DNA of 64,000 nucleotides from Cellulophaga sp. Hel_I_12 (GCF_000799565.1 NZ_JUHB01000001.1:3847501-3911500), one strand, 5' to 3'. Shown: positions 54,727 through 64,000, counted from the stretch's first letter. Notes: generated by a model from the sequence alone, not told the origin. A program made the numbers and translations.

Positions 54727-56124
54727 TTACTCTACTTGCTTTTTGATCCAAGTAGTAATTGCTTCTAAAGCCATAGGGGAGAAGGTTTGTTCAATGCTAG
54801 CATATTCAGAAGGCGCACCTGTTTGTGATTCTTGAAATAAATGGTTTAGATTAGGAAACTCAATAGTCGTTAGCTTTTTATTTCCACCTTTTGCTAGCGC
54901 ATTTTTAATAGCCGTTAAATTTTCTTTAGGCGGAACTTGTAAATCTTTTTCTCCATTGACCGCCAAAACAGGACATTTTACTTTTTCTAATGCAGGAGCT
55001 GGGTCGTATTTTATAAAGAATTTCATCCAAGGATTTAAAATTTGATTCAATTGTTGCGCCACATATTTTTCTTTTGTCATGCCATCAGGAATTACAATAC
55101 TGGCATCATTTTCAATAGCTGTATGGATTAGTTTTGACAAATCATCATTCAACTTTTCACTGTTCTTAGAAGTAGCGACTAAATTAAAAATAACTTTATT
55201 TACGTCGTAGGTCTTTTTTATTTCGGATTCAGAGATTCCAGAAGCTCTAGCGATTAATTCTTGCTGTAAGAGTAGTATTTCACCTCCTGAAATTCCAGTT
55301 CCAGCTAGTAAAACAATAAAGCTCACATTTTTCGATGTTGAAGCAACCATCGGTGCAATTAAGCCACCTTCACTATGCCCTACTAAACCAATTTTATTTT
55401 TATTGATTTCTTTTCTAGTATTTAAATAGGCAATAGCACTTTCTACATCTGTGGCAAAATCAGCAGAGGTTGCTGTAGTGAAATCTCCTTTTGATGCACC
55501 AACGCCTCTGTCGTCGTACCTTAAAACTGCAATTCCGTTTTTGGTGAAGTGGTCAGCTATTACCAAAAAGGGTTTGTGGCCTAGCAGTTCTTCATCTCTA
55601 TTTTGGGGTCCACTCCCTGAAATTAGAATAACTGCCGGATATACACCTTCTTTTTTAGGGAGTGTTAGTGTGCCTGATAAAGAAATATTTGCTTTGGCGT
55701 TTTGAAAACTAATATCTTCTGAATAGTAAGAATAGGGTTTTTTAGGCTCTTGTGGTCTTTTTAGTACTAATTTTTCAATCTCATTCCGAGATAAATTCAT
55801 AGCAAATGCTTGTCCGCTCTGAGAAAAATTACCGATGATCTCATTATCTTTTAATTCACCAACATAGCTAATAAGTAAGTTTGCGACTTCAAATTTTATG
55901 CGATTGTTTTCAAAGGTGGTTTTGGTAACAGGAATGTCAAAGGCGCCTTGGTCTGGACTGTCCATGGTGGAACTAAATCCGGCATCTGATTTATCCACAT
56001 TAAAAGCGAGTCGCAATTGTGTTCCTTGAACTTTTAAAACACCATTCCATTTTCCAGTAATTTCTTGGGCATTTACAGTAAAAAATGTACCCACGATTAG
56101 GAGTAAAATTGTAGCTTTTTTCAT
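54727..56124 (-). CDS. Exported alpha/beta hydrolase (S9/S33-like)
   Basis: A 465-aa secreted esterase or peptidase-like protein with signal peptide MKKATILLLIVGTFFTVNA. Residues 21-115 form a small beta-rich N-terminal domain. The hydrolase domain starts near 140. The nucleophile elbow GHSEGG is at 249-254 with Ser251. The acid is probably the Asp of NGEKDLQVP near 410, and the base the His of NLNHLFQ near 430. The LRYDDRGVG oxyanion-side motif is at 201-209. The substrate is unknown. It is downstream of the membrane protein gene on the same strand, separated by 109 bp. Confidence 0.87.
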   Translation of the reverse strand: MKKATILLLIVGTFFTVNAQEITGKWNGVLKVQGTQLRLAFNVDKSDAGFSSTMDSPDQGAFDIPVTKTTFENNRIKFEVANLLISYVGELKDNEIIGNFSQSGQAFAMNLSRNEIEKLVLKRPQEPKKPYSYYSEDISFQNAKANISLSGTLTLPKKEGVYPAVILISGSGPQNRDEELLGHKPFLVIADHFTKNGIAVLRYDDRGVGASKGDFTTATSADFATDVESAIAYLNTRKEINKNKIGLVGHSEGGLIAPMVASTSKNVSFIVLLAGTGISGGEILLLQQELIARASGISESEIKKTYDVNKVIFNLVATSKNSEKLNDDLSKLIHTAIENDASIVIPDGMTKEKYVAQQLNQILNPWMKFFIKYDPAPALEKVKCPVLAVNGEKDLQVPPKENLTAIKNALAKGGNKKLTTIEFPNLNHLFQESQTGAPSEYASIEQTFSPMALEAITTWIKKQVE

Positions 56125-56233
56125 GATGGATATGTTTAGTATTTATTTTTCTTGTCGCAAGGCTGTATGCTCTGAGTACTTCTGTGAAATGGGTGTTAAA
56201 GTAAACCTCTAAGCATGTTTTAGTATAAATAAA

Positions 56234-56827
56234 TCAATACGGAAAATTAACAATGATAACTTTTGTCATAATTTCCGCTAAAATAAGTGCCAAACAAAAG
56301 AATAAAATAGTTAGTCCGCCTTTTGCATTAGAAGCAATTTTATAGCCATTGAATAGTAAAATGATATACCAAACTAATGCTACAAGAGATATCAATGCAA
56401 AAACGCTAATGATTATTAATGAGCTTACGGGAATAACTGCCATATTGATATTTATGGTATCACCAACAATAGCCATCATTTGGTCTGTCGCCTTCGAAAT
56501 AGTGTTGTTTATATTCAGTAAGGGAACTAAATAATAGGGAATTCTCGCAATCAGCACCGCATTTAAAATATCAACAGCTCTTGTTTTTTTATTGTGGTAT
56601 TTTGCCAACACAAATAGCACTACAAACAGCGTTGCGATATTAATGCTATTGTCAATAAAGGGCTGCCAAAGGTTAATATCGGGTGTAAAATGTAAATCAA
56701 TCGCCCCGTCAAAACGCGCAAAAAAAATATAGGCGACCAAGGACCCTAAAAGCGTGGCAATGATTCCAATAACTAACAAGGTATTTTCTTGGTATTTTTT
56801 AAAGGGATTAAAAAGTATGGTTTTCAT
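56234..56827 (-). CDS. Five-TM membrane protein, Yip1-like
   Basis: A 197-aa inner-membrane protein with about five hydrophobic segments (near 17-36, 58-78, 90-103, 129-152 and 175-192). It starts MKTILFNPFKKYQENTLLVIG. The N-terminal amphipathic NPF.. segment before the first membrane span and the overall layout resemble bacterial Yip1-domain proteins, but I am not sure of the family. It begins 5 bp after the DUF2089 gene and is almost certainly its operon partner. Confidence 0.72.
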   Translation of the reverse strand: MKTILFNPFKKYQENTLLVIGIIATLLGSLVAYIFFARFDGAIDLHFTPDINLWQPFIDNSINIATLFVVLFVLAKYHNKKTRAVDILNAVLIARIPYYLVPLLNINNTISKATDQMMAIVGDTININMAVIPVSSLIIISVFALISLVALVWYIILLFNGYKIASNAKGGLTILFFCLALILAEIMTKVIIVNFPY

Positions 56828-56832
56828 AGTTT

Positions 56833-57099
56833 TTATAGCTTAGGTTGTAGTTTTTCAATAATATCATCTAGCTTATTCCGCATGGTAGGGTAACTGATTT
56901 CCATTTGTAAAGCCATTTTTTTAAGACTTCCGCTGTGCAGCACAAATTGAAGTATAAAGTCTTGATCTTCTTGTGGAAGTTGCATTAATTTCGGTAATGG
57001 ATAACTACCAGAAATTAAGGTATCACACGTTAAACAGGAAAGCTGGCTTACATGTAAATGCTGTTCGCAACTCGGGCATTTGACGGGTAATTTACTCAT
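56833..57099 (-). CDS. DUF2089-type zinc-ribbon/HTH regulator
   Basis: An 88-aa protein with an N-terminal zinc ribbon (CPSCEQHL and CLTCDTLI, two CxxC pairs at residues 9-12 and 22-25) and a C-terminal helix-turn-helix (SGSLKKMALQMEISYPTMRNKLDDIIEKL). This is the DUF2089 layout of small DNA-binding regulators. It precedes the five-TM protein gene by 5 bp and likely controls it. The upstream TAAATTTG on its strand (complement of 57153-57160) is a candidate promoter. Confidence 0.87.
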   Translation of the reverse strand: MSKLPVKCPSCEQHLHVSQLSCLTCDTLISGSYPLPKLMQLPQEDQDFILQFVLHSGSLKKMALQMEISYPTMRNKLDDIIEKLQPKL

Positions 57100-57152
57100 A
57101 ATAAAAGTATTATTATGATGTAAATATACTATTTATTTAAATAAAGTTAAAA

Positions 57153-57160
57153 CAAATTTA
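57153..57160 (-). promoter_or_regulatory. Candidate -7 element for the DUF2089 operon
   Basis: Reverse strand TAAATTTG matches TAnnTTTG, 54 bp before the start at 57099. The surrounding 60 bp repeat the word TTTAAATAAAGTTAAA in imperfect direct copies, so the match may be incidental. Confidence 0.35.
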
Positions 57161-57179
57161 AATAAAGTTAAATAAATAA

Positions 57180-59426
57180 TTAATTATCTTTAAAATTTTT
57201 AGTTCTCTTTTTGTCAGGATTTTTGAAAAGTCGCTTTAAAAATCCGTCTTTTTTAATAGGATCACAGTCTAATTTATCGAGCACATTAGCCGAAGGGGTT
57301 TCAAACTGTGCCTTGGTAATCTCTGAAAATTGTTTGTCTTTATTCAATTTCTGCATAAAGATGGCGAACATGGGAAGTGCTGCATTAGCACCTTGTCCTA
57401 AACTCGTATTTTTAAAACCGAGTTCGTAATTATCTAGTCCAACCCAAGTGATGTGTATTAATTTTGGAGTTATACCCACAAACCAAGCATCTTTATTATC
57501 TTGTGTAGTTCCTGTTTTACCGGCAATGGCATTAGGCAATTTATAAGTGCTTCTGATTCTTGATGCTGTTCCAGTGTTGATGGTGCTTTTCATCATCTCG
57601 AGCATTAGTTGTCTTGTTTCTGATGAAAATGCTTCAGGTACATTGATAGTTGGTTTAAAAACCTGAACAATAGCATCTTTGCTATTGACAATTTTTTCAA
57701 TTAAATAGGGGGTTACGGGCTTACTTTCATTGACATAACTTGCGTATGCACCTGCTAGTTCTGTAATTTTTATTTCTCCAGTTCCTAAAGCTAATGATGG
57801 TTCGTTGGGTAGCTTTTCTAAAATACCCATTTTACTGGCTTGACGAATTACGTTTAAGATACCGACATCTTCTAATACTTTTACGGCTACAGTATTTACG
57901 CTGTTACTTAAGGCTTCTTCCATGGAGTAGTTTAAGTAGCCTTCCTCTTTAGTTCCAGAATTACTAGGGGACCAGCCTTTTAAATTTTTGTATTCCACTT
58001 CTTGAGCCGAAAAATAGGTACAAGGTGAAATACCATCTTCTAGGGCGGCAGTATAAACAATAGGTTTAAAAGTAGAACCTACTTGGCGTTTGCTTTGTGA
58101 AATATGATCGTATTTATAATATTTAAAATTGATACCACCTATCCATGTTTTCACCGCACCGGTTGTAGGATCTATACCTAATGAACCCGTGTTTAGGAAT
58201 TTCATATAATGTTGCAAACTGTCAATGGTACTTACCATACTGGATTTCTCACCATCCCAATCAGCTAAGATGATCGTTTTTTTAATCTCCATGGAATCCA
58301 TGATTTGAGAAGAAGTAAGTCCCATTGCTCTAAGCTTTTTATAGCTTTCAGTTCTTTTTAAAAGTTTATCGATTAGCTTTTGATCACGCAGCCAAGGTGG
58401 ATTTTTACCATAGCTTTCTTCAAAATTTTTCTGTAAAGCAGTTAAATGCTCTACCATAGCCTGCTCTGCGAGCACCTGCATGTCATAATTTAGCGTGGTG
58501 TATATTTTTAAGCCGGAGGTATAGATATTGTAATTGGCACCTTTTTCATTTTCACTTTTTGTCCATACCAATAGTTGTTTTCGTACCTCTTCTCTAAAGT
58601 ACGGTGCCAAGCCATCACTGTAGTTGTAATCCTTATAATCTAATTTTAGTGGAATTTGTAGTAGACTATCTTTTTCAACTTCTTTTAAAAAACCATTAGA
58701 AAACATCGCTTGTAACACCAAATTTCTTCGTTTTAAACTATTTTCAGGATAAATTCTGGGATTATAGCCATAAGTAGCTTTTAGCATTCCTACTAAGACC
58801 GCAGCTTCTTCCGTTTTTAACTGTTTGGCTTTTTTGTTGAAGAATTTTAACGAGGCACTTTCAATACCAAAGGTGTTATCACCAAAACTTACGGTGTTTA
58901 AATAGTGATAAAGAATATCTTCTTTGGAGTAATTAGCTTCTAACCGAGAGGCAATCATCATTTCTTTTAGTTTATCAACAACAATATTGGTTTTTGTCCT
59001 ATCTTTTCGTGGATATAAATTTTTTGCTAATTGTTGTGTTAAGGTGCTTCCTCCTCCAGCAGATTGGTCTTGCATTAAGATAGACTTAAAACCTACTCTC
59101 ATTAAGCTTTTATAATCAATACCAGAATGCTCGTAAAAACGCTCATCTTCAATGGCGATCAATGATTTTAATAAATGTTCAGGGAATTCTGTATAAGCGA
59201 TTGGCTGTCGATCAAATAAATAATACTTTCCAATTAAAACACTATCTGCTGTATACACCTCGCTAGCTTTTTGGTATTCTAAGCTTGAGAGTTCTTTTTT
59301 AGATGGAATTTTTCCCCACAACCCGAGGTAAACAGAGCCAATAAAAAGTAATAAAAATACAAGTAAGGCCCCTAGTATTAGGATGCCATATCTAAAAATG
59401 GGTGATTTTATTCGGTTAAATTTCAA
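57180..59426 (-). CDS. Class A penicillin-binding protein (bifunctional transglycosylase/transpeptidase)
   Basis: A 748-aa peptidoglycan polymerase of the PBP1A type. One transmembrane helix (about 13-34) anchors it in the inner membrane. The GT51 domain has AIEDERFYEHSG with catalytic Glu93 and GGSTLTQQLAKNL at about 125-137. The transpeptidase domain has the SxxK box STFK with Ser451, SVN at 509-511 and KTGT at 637-640, all intact. A charged C-terminal tail ends the protein. It is transcribed divergently from the S1/P1 nuclease gene. Whether it is PBP1A or 1B by function cannot be told. Confidence 0.93.
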   Translation of the reverse strand: MKFNRIKSPIFRYGILILGALLVFLLLFIGSVYLGLWGKIPSKKELSSLEYQKASEVYTADSVLIGKYYLFDRQPIAYTEFPEHLLKSLIAIEDERFYEHSGIDYKSLMRVGFKSILMQDQSAGGGSTLTQQLAKNLYPRKDRTKTNIVVDKLKEMMIASRLEANYSKEDILYHYLNTVSFGDNTFGIESASLKFFNKKAKQLKTEEAAVLVGMLKATYGYNPRIYPENSLKRRNLVLQAMFSNGFLKEVEKDSLLQIPLKLDYKDYNYSDGLAPYFREEVRKQLLVWTKSENEKGANYNIYTSGLKIYTTLNYDMQVLAEQAMVEHLTALQKNFEESYGKNPPWLRDQKLIDKLLKRTESYKKLRAMGLTSSQIMDSMEIKKTIILADWDGEKSSMVSTIDSLQHYMKFLNTGSLGIDPTTGAVKTWIGGINFKYYKYDHISQSKRQVGSTFKPIVYTAALEDGISPCTYFSAQEVEYKNLKGWSPSNSGTKEEGYLNYSMEEALSNSVNTVAVKVLEDVGILNVIRQASKMGILEKLPNEPSLALGTGEIKITELAGAYASYVNESKPVTPYLIEKIVNSKDAIVQVFKPTINVPEAFSSETRQLMLEMMKSTINTGTASRIRSTYKLPNAIAGKTGTTQDNKDAWFVGITPKLIHITWVGLDNYELGFKNTSLGQGANAALPMFAIFMQKLNKDKQFSEITKAQFETPSANVLDKLDCDPIKKDGFLKRLFKNPDKKRTKNFKDN

Positions 59427-59495
59427 TGCTGATAAGATTTTGTTAAATGCTCATAAACTATATACGCGTTAAGGCTGAATTTAAGATCTATTCTC

Positions 59496-59503
59496 TATTT
59501 TTG
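59496..59503 (+). promoter_or_regulatory. -7 element for the S1/P1 nuclease gene
   Basis: TATTTTTG matches TAnnTTTG, 39 bp before the ATG at 59543. No exact -33 TTG was found. Confidence 0.45.
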
Positions 59504-59542
59504 AGGCTTATTTAACGCAAATATTGACGAAATTTTTAAACC

Positions 59543-60316
59543 ATGAAGAAAATATCCATTTTATTACTAACACTATTGGCTCAATTAACTTTTGCTAATG
59601 AGTATGATTGGTCAAAAACTGGTCACAGAACCACGGGTGAAGTAGCACAAAGACATCTTACAAAAAAAGCGAAAAAGGCAATTGCTGAAATTTTAGACGG
59701 CCAAAGTTTGCCGTTAGTGTCTACGTATGCGGATGATATCAAATCAGATCGAACCTATAAAGAGTTTAGTGCTTGGCATTACGTGAACTTTCCTGCGGAT
59801 AAAAAATATACCGATGTAGCTCCTAGTCCATATGGCGATATTGTGTTGGGTATAGAAAAATGTATGGCCATCGTAAAAAATGAAAATAGCAGCAAAGAAG
59901 ACAAAGCTTTTTACTTAAAATTATTAGTTCATTTAGTGGGCGATTTACATCAGCCTATGCACGCTGGGCGAGAAGAAGATAAAGGCGGTAACGATATTCA
60001 ATTGCAATGGTTTGGCAAGGGAACTAACCTACACCGACTTTGGGACAGTAATATGATTGATGATTATGGAATGAGTTATACCGAATTAGCAGATAATTTG
60101 CCAGCCGTAAATAAGAACCAAATCAAAGAAATTCAAAAAGGAAATGTATTTGATTGGGTAGAAGAATCTCAAGACCTAGCCAATGAATTATACAATTCTG
60201 TAGAGGTTGGCGAGAAGCTGGGCTATGACTACAGCTATAAATATTGGGGTATGGTCGAAACGCAACTTCAAAAAGGAGGTTTACGTTTGGCTAAGGTGCT
60301 GAATGATTTGTTTTAA
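59543..60316 (+). CDS. Exported S1/P1-type nuclease
   Basis: A 257-aa trinuclear-zinc nuclease that degrades single-stranded nucleic acid, probably in the periplasm or outside the cell. The signal peptide is MKKISILLLTLLAQLTFA. All nine zinc ligands of P1 nuclease have spaced equivalents: Trp23, His28, Asp64 or 65, His79, His130, Asp134, His140, His164 and Asp168 (segments WSKTGHRT, WHYVNFP, HLVGDLHQPMH and NLHRLWDSN). In mature P1 nuclease the Trp is the N-terminal residue, but here a few residues precede it, so processing is unclear. It is a stand-alone gene with its own promoter match and terminator. Confidence 0.93.
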   Translation: MKKISILLLTLLAQLTFANEYDWSKTGHRTTGEVAQRHLTKKAKKAIAEILDGQSLPLVSTYADDIKSDRTYKEFSAWHYVNFPADKKYTDVAPSPYGDIVLGIEKCMAIVKNENSSKEDKAFYLKLLVHLVGDLHQPMHAGREEDKGGNDIQLQWFGKGTNLHRLWDSNMIDDYGMSYTELADNLPAVNKNQIKEIQKGNVFDWVEESQDLANELYNSVEVGEKLGYDYSYKYWGMVETQLQKGGLRLAKVLNDLF

Positions 60317-60340
60317 TAGATAGTAATTAGTACCTAAAAT

Positions 60341-60374
60341 AAAACCCCTAAGCTTAAAAAAGCTTAGGGGTTTT
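60341..60374. terminator. Bidirectional intrinsic terminator
   Basis: A 15-bp perfect stem (60341-60355 with 60360-60374), AAAA loop, flanked by A- and T-runs. It lies between the nuclease gene and the convergent susD gene. Confidence 0.9.
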
Positions 60375-60459
60375 TTACTAATCATAATTAGAATCACTTA
60401 TTTTAAACCGATTGGGTTATCATTAAGCTTTTTAATAATCATATTTATTCATTGATTAT

Positions 60460-61947
60460 TTATAGTGGATTTTGCTCTAAAAGTGGGTTTGCATTTAAGG
60501 CATCCTGAGGGATTAGCCATTGCCATCTGCTATCTCCAGCAGGAACTTGAAATACATCAGATATTAAATCTGCACTATGATTTGAACCCCTGCGATCTAA
60601 AGGAAGGTTTAACCTCTTTAAATCATAAAATCTAAATCCTTCTCCCCAAAGCTCAATACGTCTTTGAACGTATATTTCTTCCTTTAAAGCTGGACCTGAA
60701 TTTGTAGATAAGGTATAATTTGGATCTCTATTAGAAGCCAATTCAAAGAGTACCTGTCTGGCTGCTGCTTCGTCACTGTAGGAAAGTGCTTCTGCTTCTA
60801 TAAGATACATTTCGGCAGCTCTCATATAAGGAGTGTCCATTCTACTGTCTCCAGTACCTGCCGCTAAAAACTTTTGGTTCGTATAAGGTCTTCTCGAGTG
60901 TGCAGAACTTATTTCAATACCAGCAGGTAATACTGGATGTGCACCTGTTGGATCCCATAATCTTTTTCGAACATCAGTCGCTGCTATTTGGTCATATAAT
61001 AACCTGCTTATAGCTTTTGGATTACCACGAATATTTGATGAACTAAAGTTACGTGAAATATAAGCGCCAAAATTACCAAAAACATCAGTTTGATCTTCCT
61101 GAATAAAGCTGCCCCACATCCATTCCACATTATTATAATCACTAAAATTATTAAAATAAGTGTCATTATCCATTAATTGGTAACCATCTTTTGCTTGTGA
61201 TGCAAAATCTGCGGCTATACCGTAATTACCTTGTACTAGTGCCACTCGAGCTTTTAAACCTCTGGCAACACTTACATCTAAATGCGATTTATTAGGTCTA
61301 GTATAGTTGCTAAATACAGCGATTGCATCGTCTAAATCTTGATTTACCTGTGTATAAACCTCTTCAACAGTATTTCTTGCCAATGGCTCATTATCAGGCG
61401 TAAGACGAATAGGAATTCCTAATTGGCTGTTGCCTCCTCCTGGCACATAACGCTGACCGTATAATTGTACCATTTGAAAATGAGCCCAAGCTCTATAGGT
61501 CAGTGCTTGACCTACAGCTGCATCTCTTTCGGCCGCATCCCCAACAGCATTTTCAGCCCCATTAATAATAACATTGGCATTTCTAATGATCCTATAGTAG
61601 GTTCTATATGGGAATAAATCATCAGCGGCCGTTGCATTTGTATGTGATTGCCAACCACTAGTAGCTATAAACCAACCATTGGCTCTGGCTGTATTGACGT
61701 AATCTTCACCAAGATTCTCATTCTGAAGCATAAGGGAACTAATACCCGTTCTACCCTGTGCTCCATACCTAATATATAGCGATCTATGAATTCCATTAAT
61801 CACTAAAAATAAGTTACCAGTGGTTTCTGTAGCACTGGCAGTGGCCACACCTTCTGTGGGCACTTGATCTAAATATTCTTTTTCACATGAAGTAACTAGG
61901 ACTCCCGTAAAAAGAACAAAAATTAAAATAAAACTAAATTTTTTCAT
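60460..61947 (-). CDS. susD: RagB/SusD-family nutrient-binding lipoprotein
   Basis: A 495-aa outer-membrane lipoprotein that caps a TonB-dependent SusC channel and binds substrate. The signal/lipobox MKKFSFILIFVLFTGVLVTSC places the lipidated Cys at 21. The TPR-rich SusD fold is seen in TYRAWAHFQMVQLYGQRYVP (about 149-168), RGLKARVALVQGNYGIAADF, and the C-terminal ELWGEGFRFYDLKRL and [18 protein letters not shown]. It starts 11 bp after the susC stop. The glycan or peptide it binds is unknown because no degradative enzyme is visible beside the pair. Confidence 0.93.
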   Translation of the reverse strand: MKKFSFILIFVLFTGVLVTSCEKEYLDQVPTEGVATASATETTGNLFLVINGIHRSLYIRYGAQGRTGISSLMLQNENLGEDYVNTARANGWFIATSGWQSHTNATAADDLFPYRTYYRIIRNANVIINGAENAVGDAAERDAAVGQALTYRAWAHFQMVQLYGQRYVPGGGNSQLGIPIRLTPDNEPLARNTVEEVYTQVNQDLDDAIAVFSNYTRPNKSHLDVSVARGLKARVALVQGNYGIAADFASQAKDGYQLMDNDTYFNNFSDYNNVEWMWGSFIQEDQTDVFGNFGAYISRNFSSSNIRGNPKAISRLLYDQIAATDVRKRLWDPTGAHPVLPAGIEISSAHSRRPYTNQKFLAAGTGDSRMDTPYMRAAEMYLIEAEALSYSDEAAARQVLFELASNRDPNYTLSTNSGPALKEEIYVQRRIELWGEGFRFYDLKRLNLPLDRRGSNHSADLISDVFQVPAGDSRWQWLIPQDALNANPLLEQNPL

Positions 61948-61958
61948 ATGTATATTTT

Positions 61959-64000
61959 TTAAAATGTAACATTAAGTCCTACGGTAATAGCTCTGGAAGG
62001 TGTAAACCTATTGCTTGTTGTTCCTTGGAAATTTTGAACAACATCCAAACCTTGTCTTTTATTTAATAAAAATAAATTCTCACCAGCTAAAAATATTCTT
62101 AATCCATTTAAGCCAATGCTTTCTGAAACTTTTTTATCAAAACTGTAAGCTATGTTTGCTTGTCTCAGGGATAAGAAATCTGAATCTACTAAAAATCTAT
62201 CAGAACCAGCTCCAAACTGTGCAATTTGATTCGAATCTAACCTTGGTACATCAGTAATATCTCCAGGTTGTTGCCATCTTCTTAAAATTTCGGTGCTTAA
62301 AGCATCGCCAGCGCTACCAGGGTCCATTAGATTTGCCCAAGTAGTGTCATAAGTACTTCCTCCTAATTGGTAGGTAAATGTAAAACCTAATTCAAAACCT
62401 TTATAAGCAAAGGTATTGGTAAATGCTCCAAACACGTCTGGAGTAGCAGAACCTACAAAATCAAAATTAGCTTTATTTTGGTTGGTCGTAACATCGTTTC
62501 CGTCAATTTGTCTAACATCGGCATCACCAACAGCTCCTAATTCTGGATCTAAAACGTAAAGCGCTGAACCATCAGCTGGATCTACCCCATACCAATCTCT
62601 AAGCCAAAAATCAAAAATATCACCTCCTACAATTAGCTTTTTAGAACCATTAATCAATTCTTCTTGTGGCAATACCGTAATTTCATTATTTAAGGTTGAG
62701 GCATTTATATTTAAATTCCAAGAAAAATCATCTGTCCTAATAATCCCTAAATTTAAGTCTAGTTCGATACCAGAGTTTGTCCAACTACCAATGTTCGAAG
62801 ATACTTCATCCAAACCGGCACTTACTGGTAAGGGTACATCAAATAATAAATCTGTCGATTCTCTTGTGTAATACTCCAAAGTTCCAGAAATTCTATTCTC
62901 TAAAAAGCCAAATTCCAAAGCAACATCTGTTTGAATGTTCGTTTCCCATCTTATGTCTGGATTACCTGCCGCGGAGGCAAGAATACCACCTTCACCTGCA
63001 TTATTGTTACCAAGAGCAAAAAGTGCTTGACTTGGAAAGAAACCACCTATTTCATCATTACCAACCTCACCATAGGAAGCTCTTAGTTTTAATGCATTAA
63101 TCCAAGAAATATTATCCATAAAATTTTCTGAATCTATTCTCCAAGAAGCCCCTAGAGAGTAAAAATCACCCCATCTAACATTTTCATCAAATCTAGAGGA
63201 TGCATCTCTTCTATAAGAAGCAGAAAGGTAATATCTGTCATCAAAATCATAATTTACACGAGAAAAATAGCCTTCTCGCGTAAGGTTTCTTCTATAAGAT
63301 TCTAAATCTGTTGTAGTAGTAAAATTAATAAGCTCTGTGTTACCATCAACAATAATATCTTGTCTTGTTCCTGTTAGTAATTCTATTTTAAAGTCATAGT
63401 TTTCATGACCTAATAGCACACCTACAGAGTGTTGTCCAAATTCTTTATTGTAGTTCAATAACTGATTGTAATTGATGGTAGTCTGTATCGAAGAAGTTTT
63501 AAGGGACCTTCCAGCAGGGTTACCATCGCCTACCACTGGCGTTTGAAAACGCTCTCTATAGAAAAAACGCTTATCTAAAGTGGCGTTAGCTGTAAATGTA
63601 AAATCTTTTAAGAATTTTATTTCAGCAAATGTTCTCCCTGATAAGTTATCAGTTTGTTGTATGTCTGTATTTAAAATAGTTTCTAAAATGACATGTCTTC
63701 CTGTTGTATTACCTACTCTGCTGTCATTACGGAAATCATATATGCGGTCTCCATTGCCATCAAGTATAAACTCTCCCGTTACAGGATCATGCTCAAATAC
63801 TGGGTAAATCGGGGCAATAGATCTTGTGGTGAAAAATGGATTTACAAAAGAATTTGATCCCCCATCAGATGCTTGGTTTGATACGGCAGTAGAGGCAGAA
63901 ATATTTACGCCAGTTCTCAACCAATCTGTAACATTTGAATTTACATTAACACGTCCTGTAATTCTTTCAAAACCTGAATTAATAATCCAACCTTCATCAT
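61959..64000 (-). CDS. susC: SusC/RagA TonB-linked outer-membrane protein, C-terminal part (runs off the right edge)
   Basis: The frame is open from 61959 to the window edge (about 680 residues). The Leu codon (TTG) at 63920 is not a start: upstream codons continue in frame as GFERITGRVNVNSNVTDWLR, a typical SusC barrel segment. The visible part is the outer-membrane barrel, with strand-rich repeats (YYLSASYRRDASSRF, LKLRASYGEVGN) and the family C terminus RAITVGLNVTF. The plug, carboxypeptidase-like N-terminal domain and signal peptide lie outside the window. It pairs with the SusD gene 11 bp downstream. Confidence 0.93.
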   Translation of the reverse strand, partial: DEGWIINSGFERITGRVNVNSNVTDWLRTGVNISASTAVSNQASDGGSNSFVNPFFTTRSIAPIYPVFEHDPVTGEFILDGNGDRIYDFRNDSRVGNTTGRHVILETILNTDIQQTDNLSGRTFAEIKFLKDFTFTANATLDKRFFYRERFQTPVVGDGNPAGRSLKTSSIQTTINYNQLLNYNKEFGQHSVGVLLGHENYDFKIELLTGTRQDIIVDGNTELINFTTTTDLESYRRNLTREGYFSRVNYDFDDRYYLSASYRRDASSRFDENVRWGDFYSLGASWRIDSENFMDNISWINALKLRASYGEVGNDEIGGFFPSQALFALGNNNAGEGGILASAAGNPDIRWETNIQTDVALEFGFLENRISGTLEYYTRESTDLLFDVPLPVSAGLDEVSSNIGSWTNSGIELDLNLGIIRTDDFSWNLNINASTLNNEITVLPQEELINGSKKLIVGGDIFDFWLRDWYGVDPADGSALYVLDPELGAVGDADVRQIDGNDVTTNQNKANFDFVGSATPDVFGAFTNTFAYKGFELGFTFTYQLGGSTYDTTWANLMDPGSAGDALSTEILRRWQQPGDITDVPRLDSNQIAQFGAGSDRFLVDSDFLSLRQANIAYSFDKKVSESIGLNGLRIFLAGENLFLLNKRQGLDVVQNFQGTTSNRFTPSRAITVGLNVTF

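Noticed and set aside
63918-63920. Start of the SusC-like gene at 63920
   Set aside because: The codon is TTG inside an open frame that continues upstream as a typical SusC barrel sequence to the window edge, so it is an internal Leu.

Overview
The window is about 64 kb of low-GC DNA from a member of the Bacteroidota, most likely a marine or environmental Flavobacteriaceae. The signs are gliding/T9SS type B (CHU_C) C-terminal domains, PorP/SprF-like outer-membrane proteins, a SusC/SusD pair, DUF3810, DUF5916 and DUF4369 proteins, almost no Shine-Dalgarno sequences, and repeated matches to the Bacteroidota -7 promoter element TAnnTTTG. No rRNA, tRNA, CRISPR array, transposase or phage integrase was seen.

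Layout. 1-5069 (minus strand): a housekeeping run of SpoU-type RNA methyltransferase, M48 protease, RelA/SpoT, a Fur-family regulator and the start of purA. 5344-8950 (plus): a tightly overlapping molybdenum-cofactor operon (mobA, a MoeB-rhodanese fusion, a TauE/SafE transporter, moeA) ending at a strong terminator. 9008-18005: two periplasmic amidohydrolase-like proteins separated by an unusual heptamer-repeat intergenic region, a DUF3810 membrane metalloprotease-like protein, a PepD-type dipeptidase and prfC.

18476-45415 (plus) is a 27-kb surface-protein island and the most unusual part. It holds a 1480-aa calcium-binding-type (thrombospondin-3) repeat adhesin with a CHU_C domain, followed by a PorP/SprF partner and an OmpA/PD40 protein. 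Next come two secreted multidomain proteins that share an identical C-terminal tail ([11 protein letters not shown]) and related upstream DNA. Then comes a 3612-aa protein made of 5 x 222-bp and 22 x ~324-bp repeats. The island closes with a second CHU_C adhesin and a second PorP/SprF partner. The likely theme is export and anchoring of long repetitive surface fibres by the type IX secretion system. The repeats are nearly identical at DNA level, so the proteins probably change length by recombination.

45724-60316: isopentenyl-diphosphate isomerase, a 6-pyruvoyl-tetrahydropterin-synthase-type protein, ManA, a small conserved protein, a DUF4369 lipoprotein, a DUF819 membrane protein, a HAD phosphatase and a DUF5916 outer-membrane protein. 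These are followed by an RHH/DUF4177/SPFH cassette, an alpha/beta hydrolase, a membrane protein with a DUF2089 regulator, a class A penicillin-binding protein and an S1/P1 nuclease. 60460-64000 (minus): a SusD lipoprotein and a SusC TonB-dependent receptor that runs off the right edge.

Functions are assigned from recognised motifs and family memory only; no database search was run.
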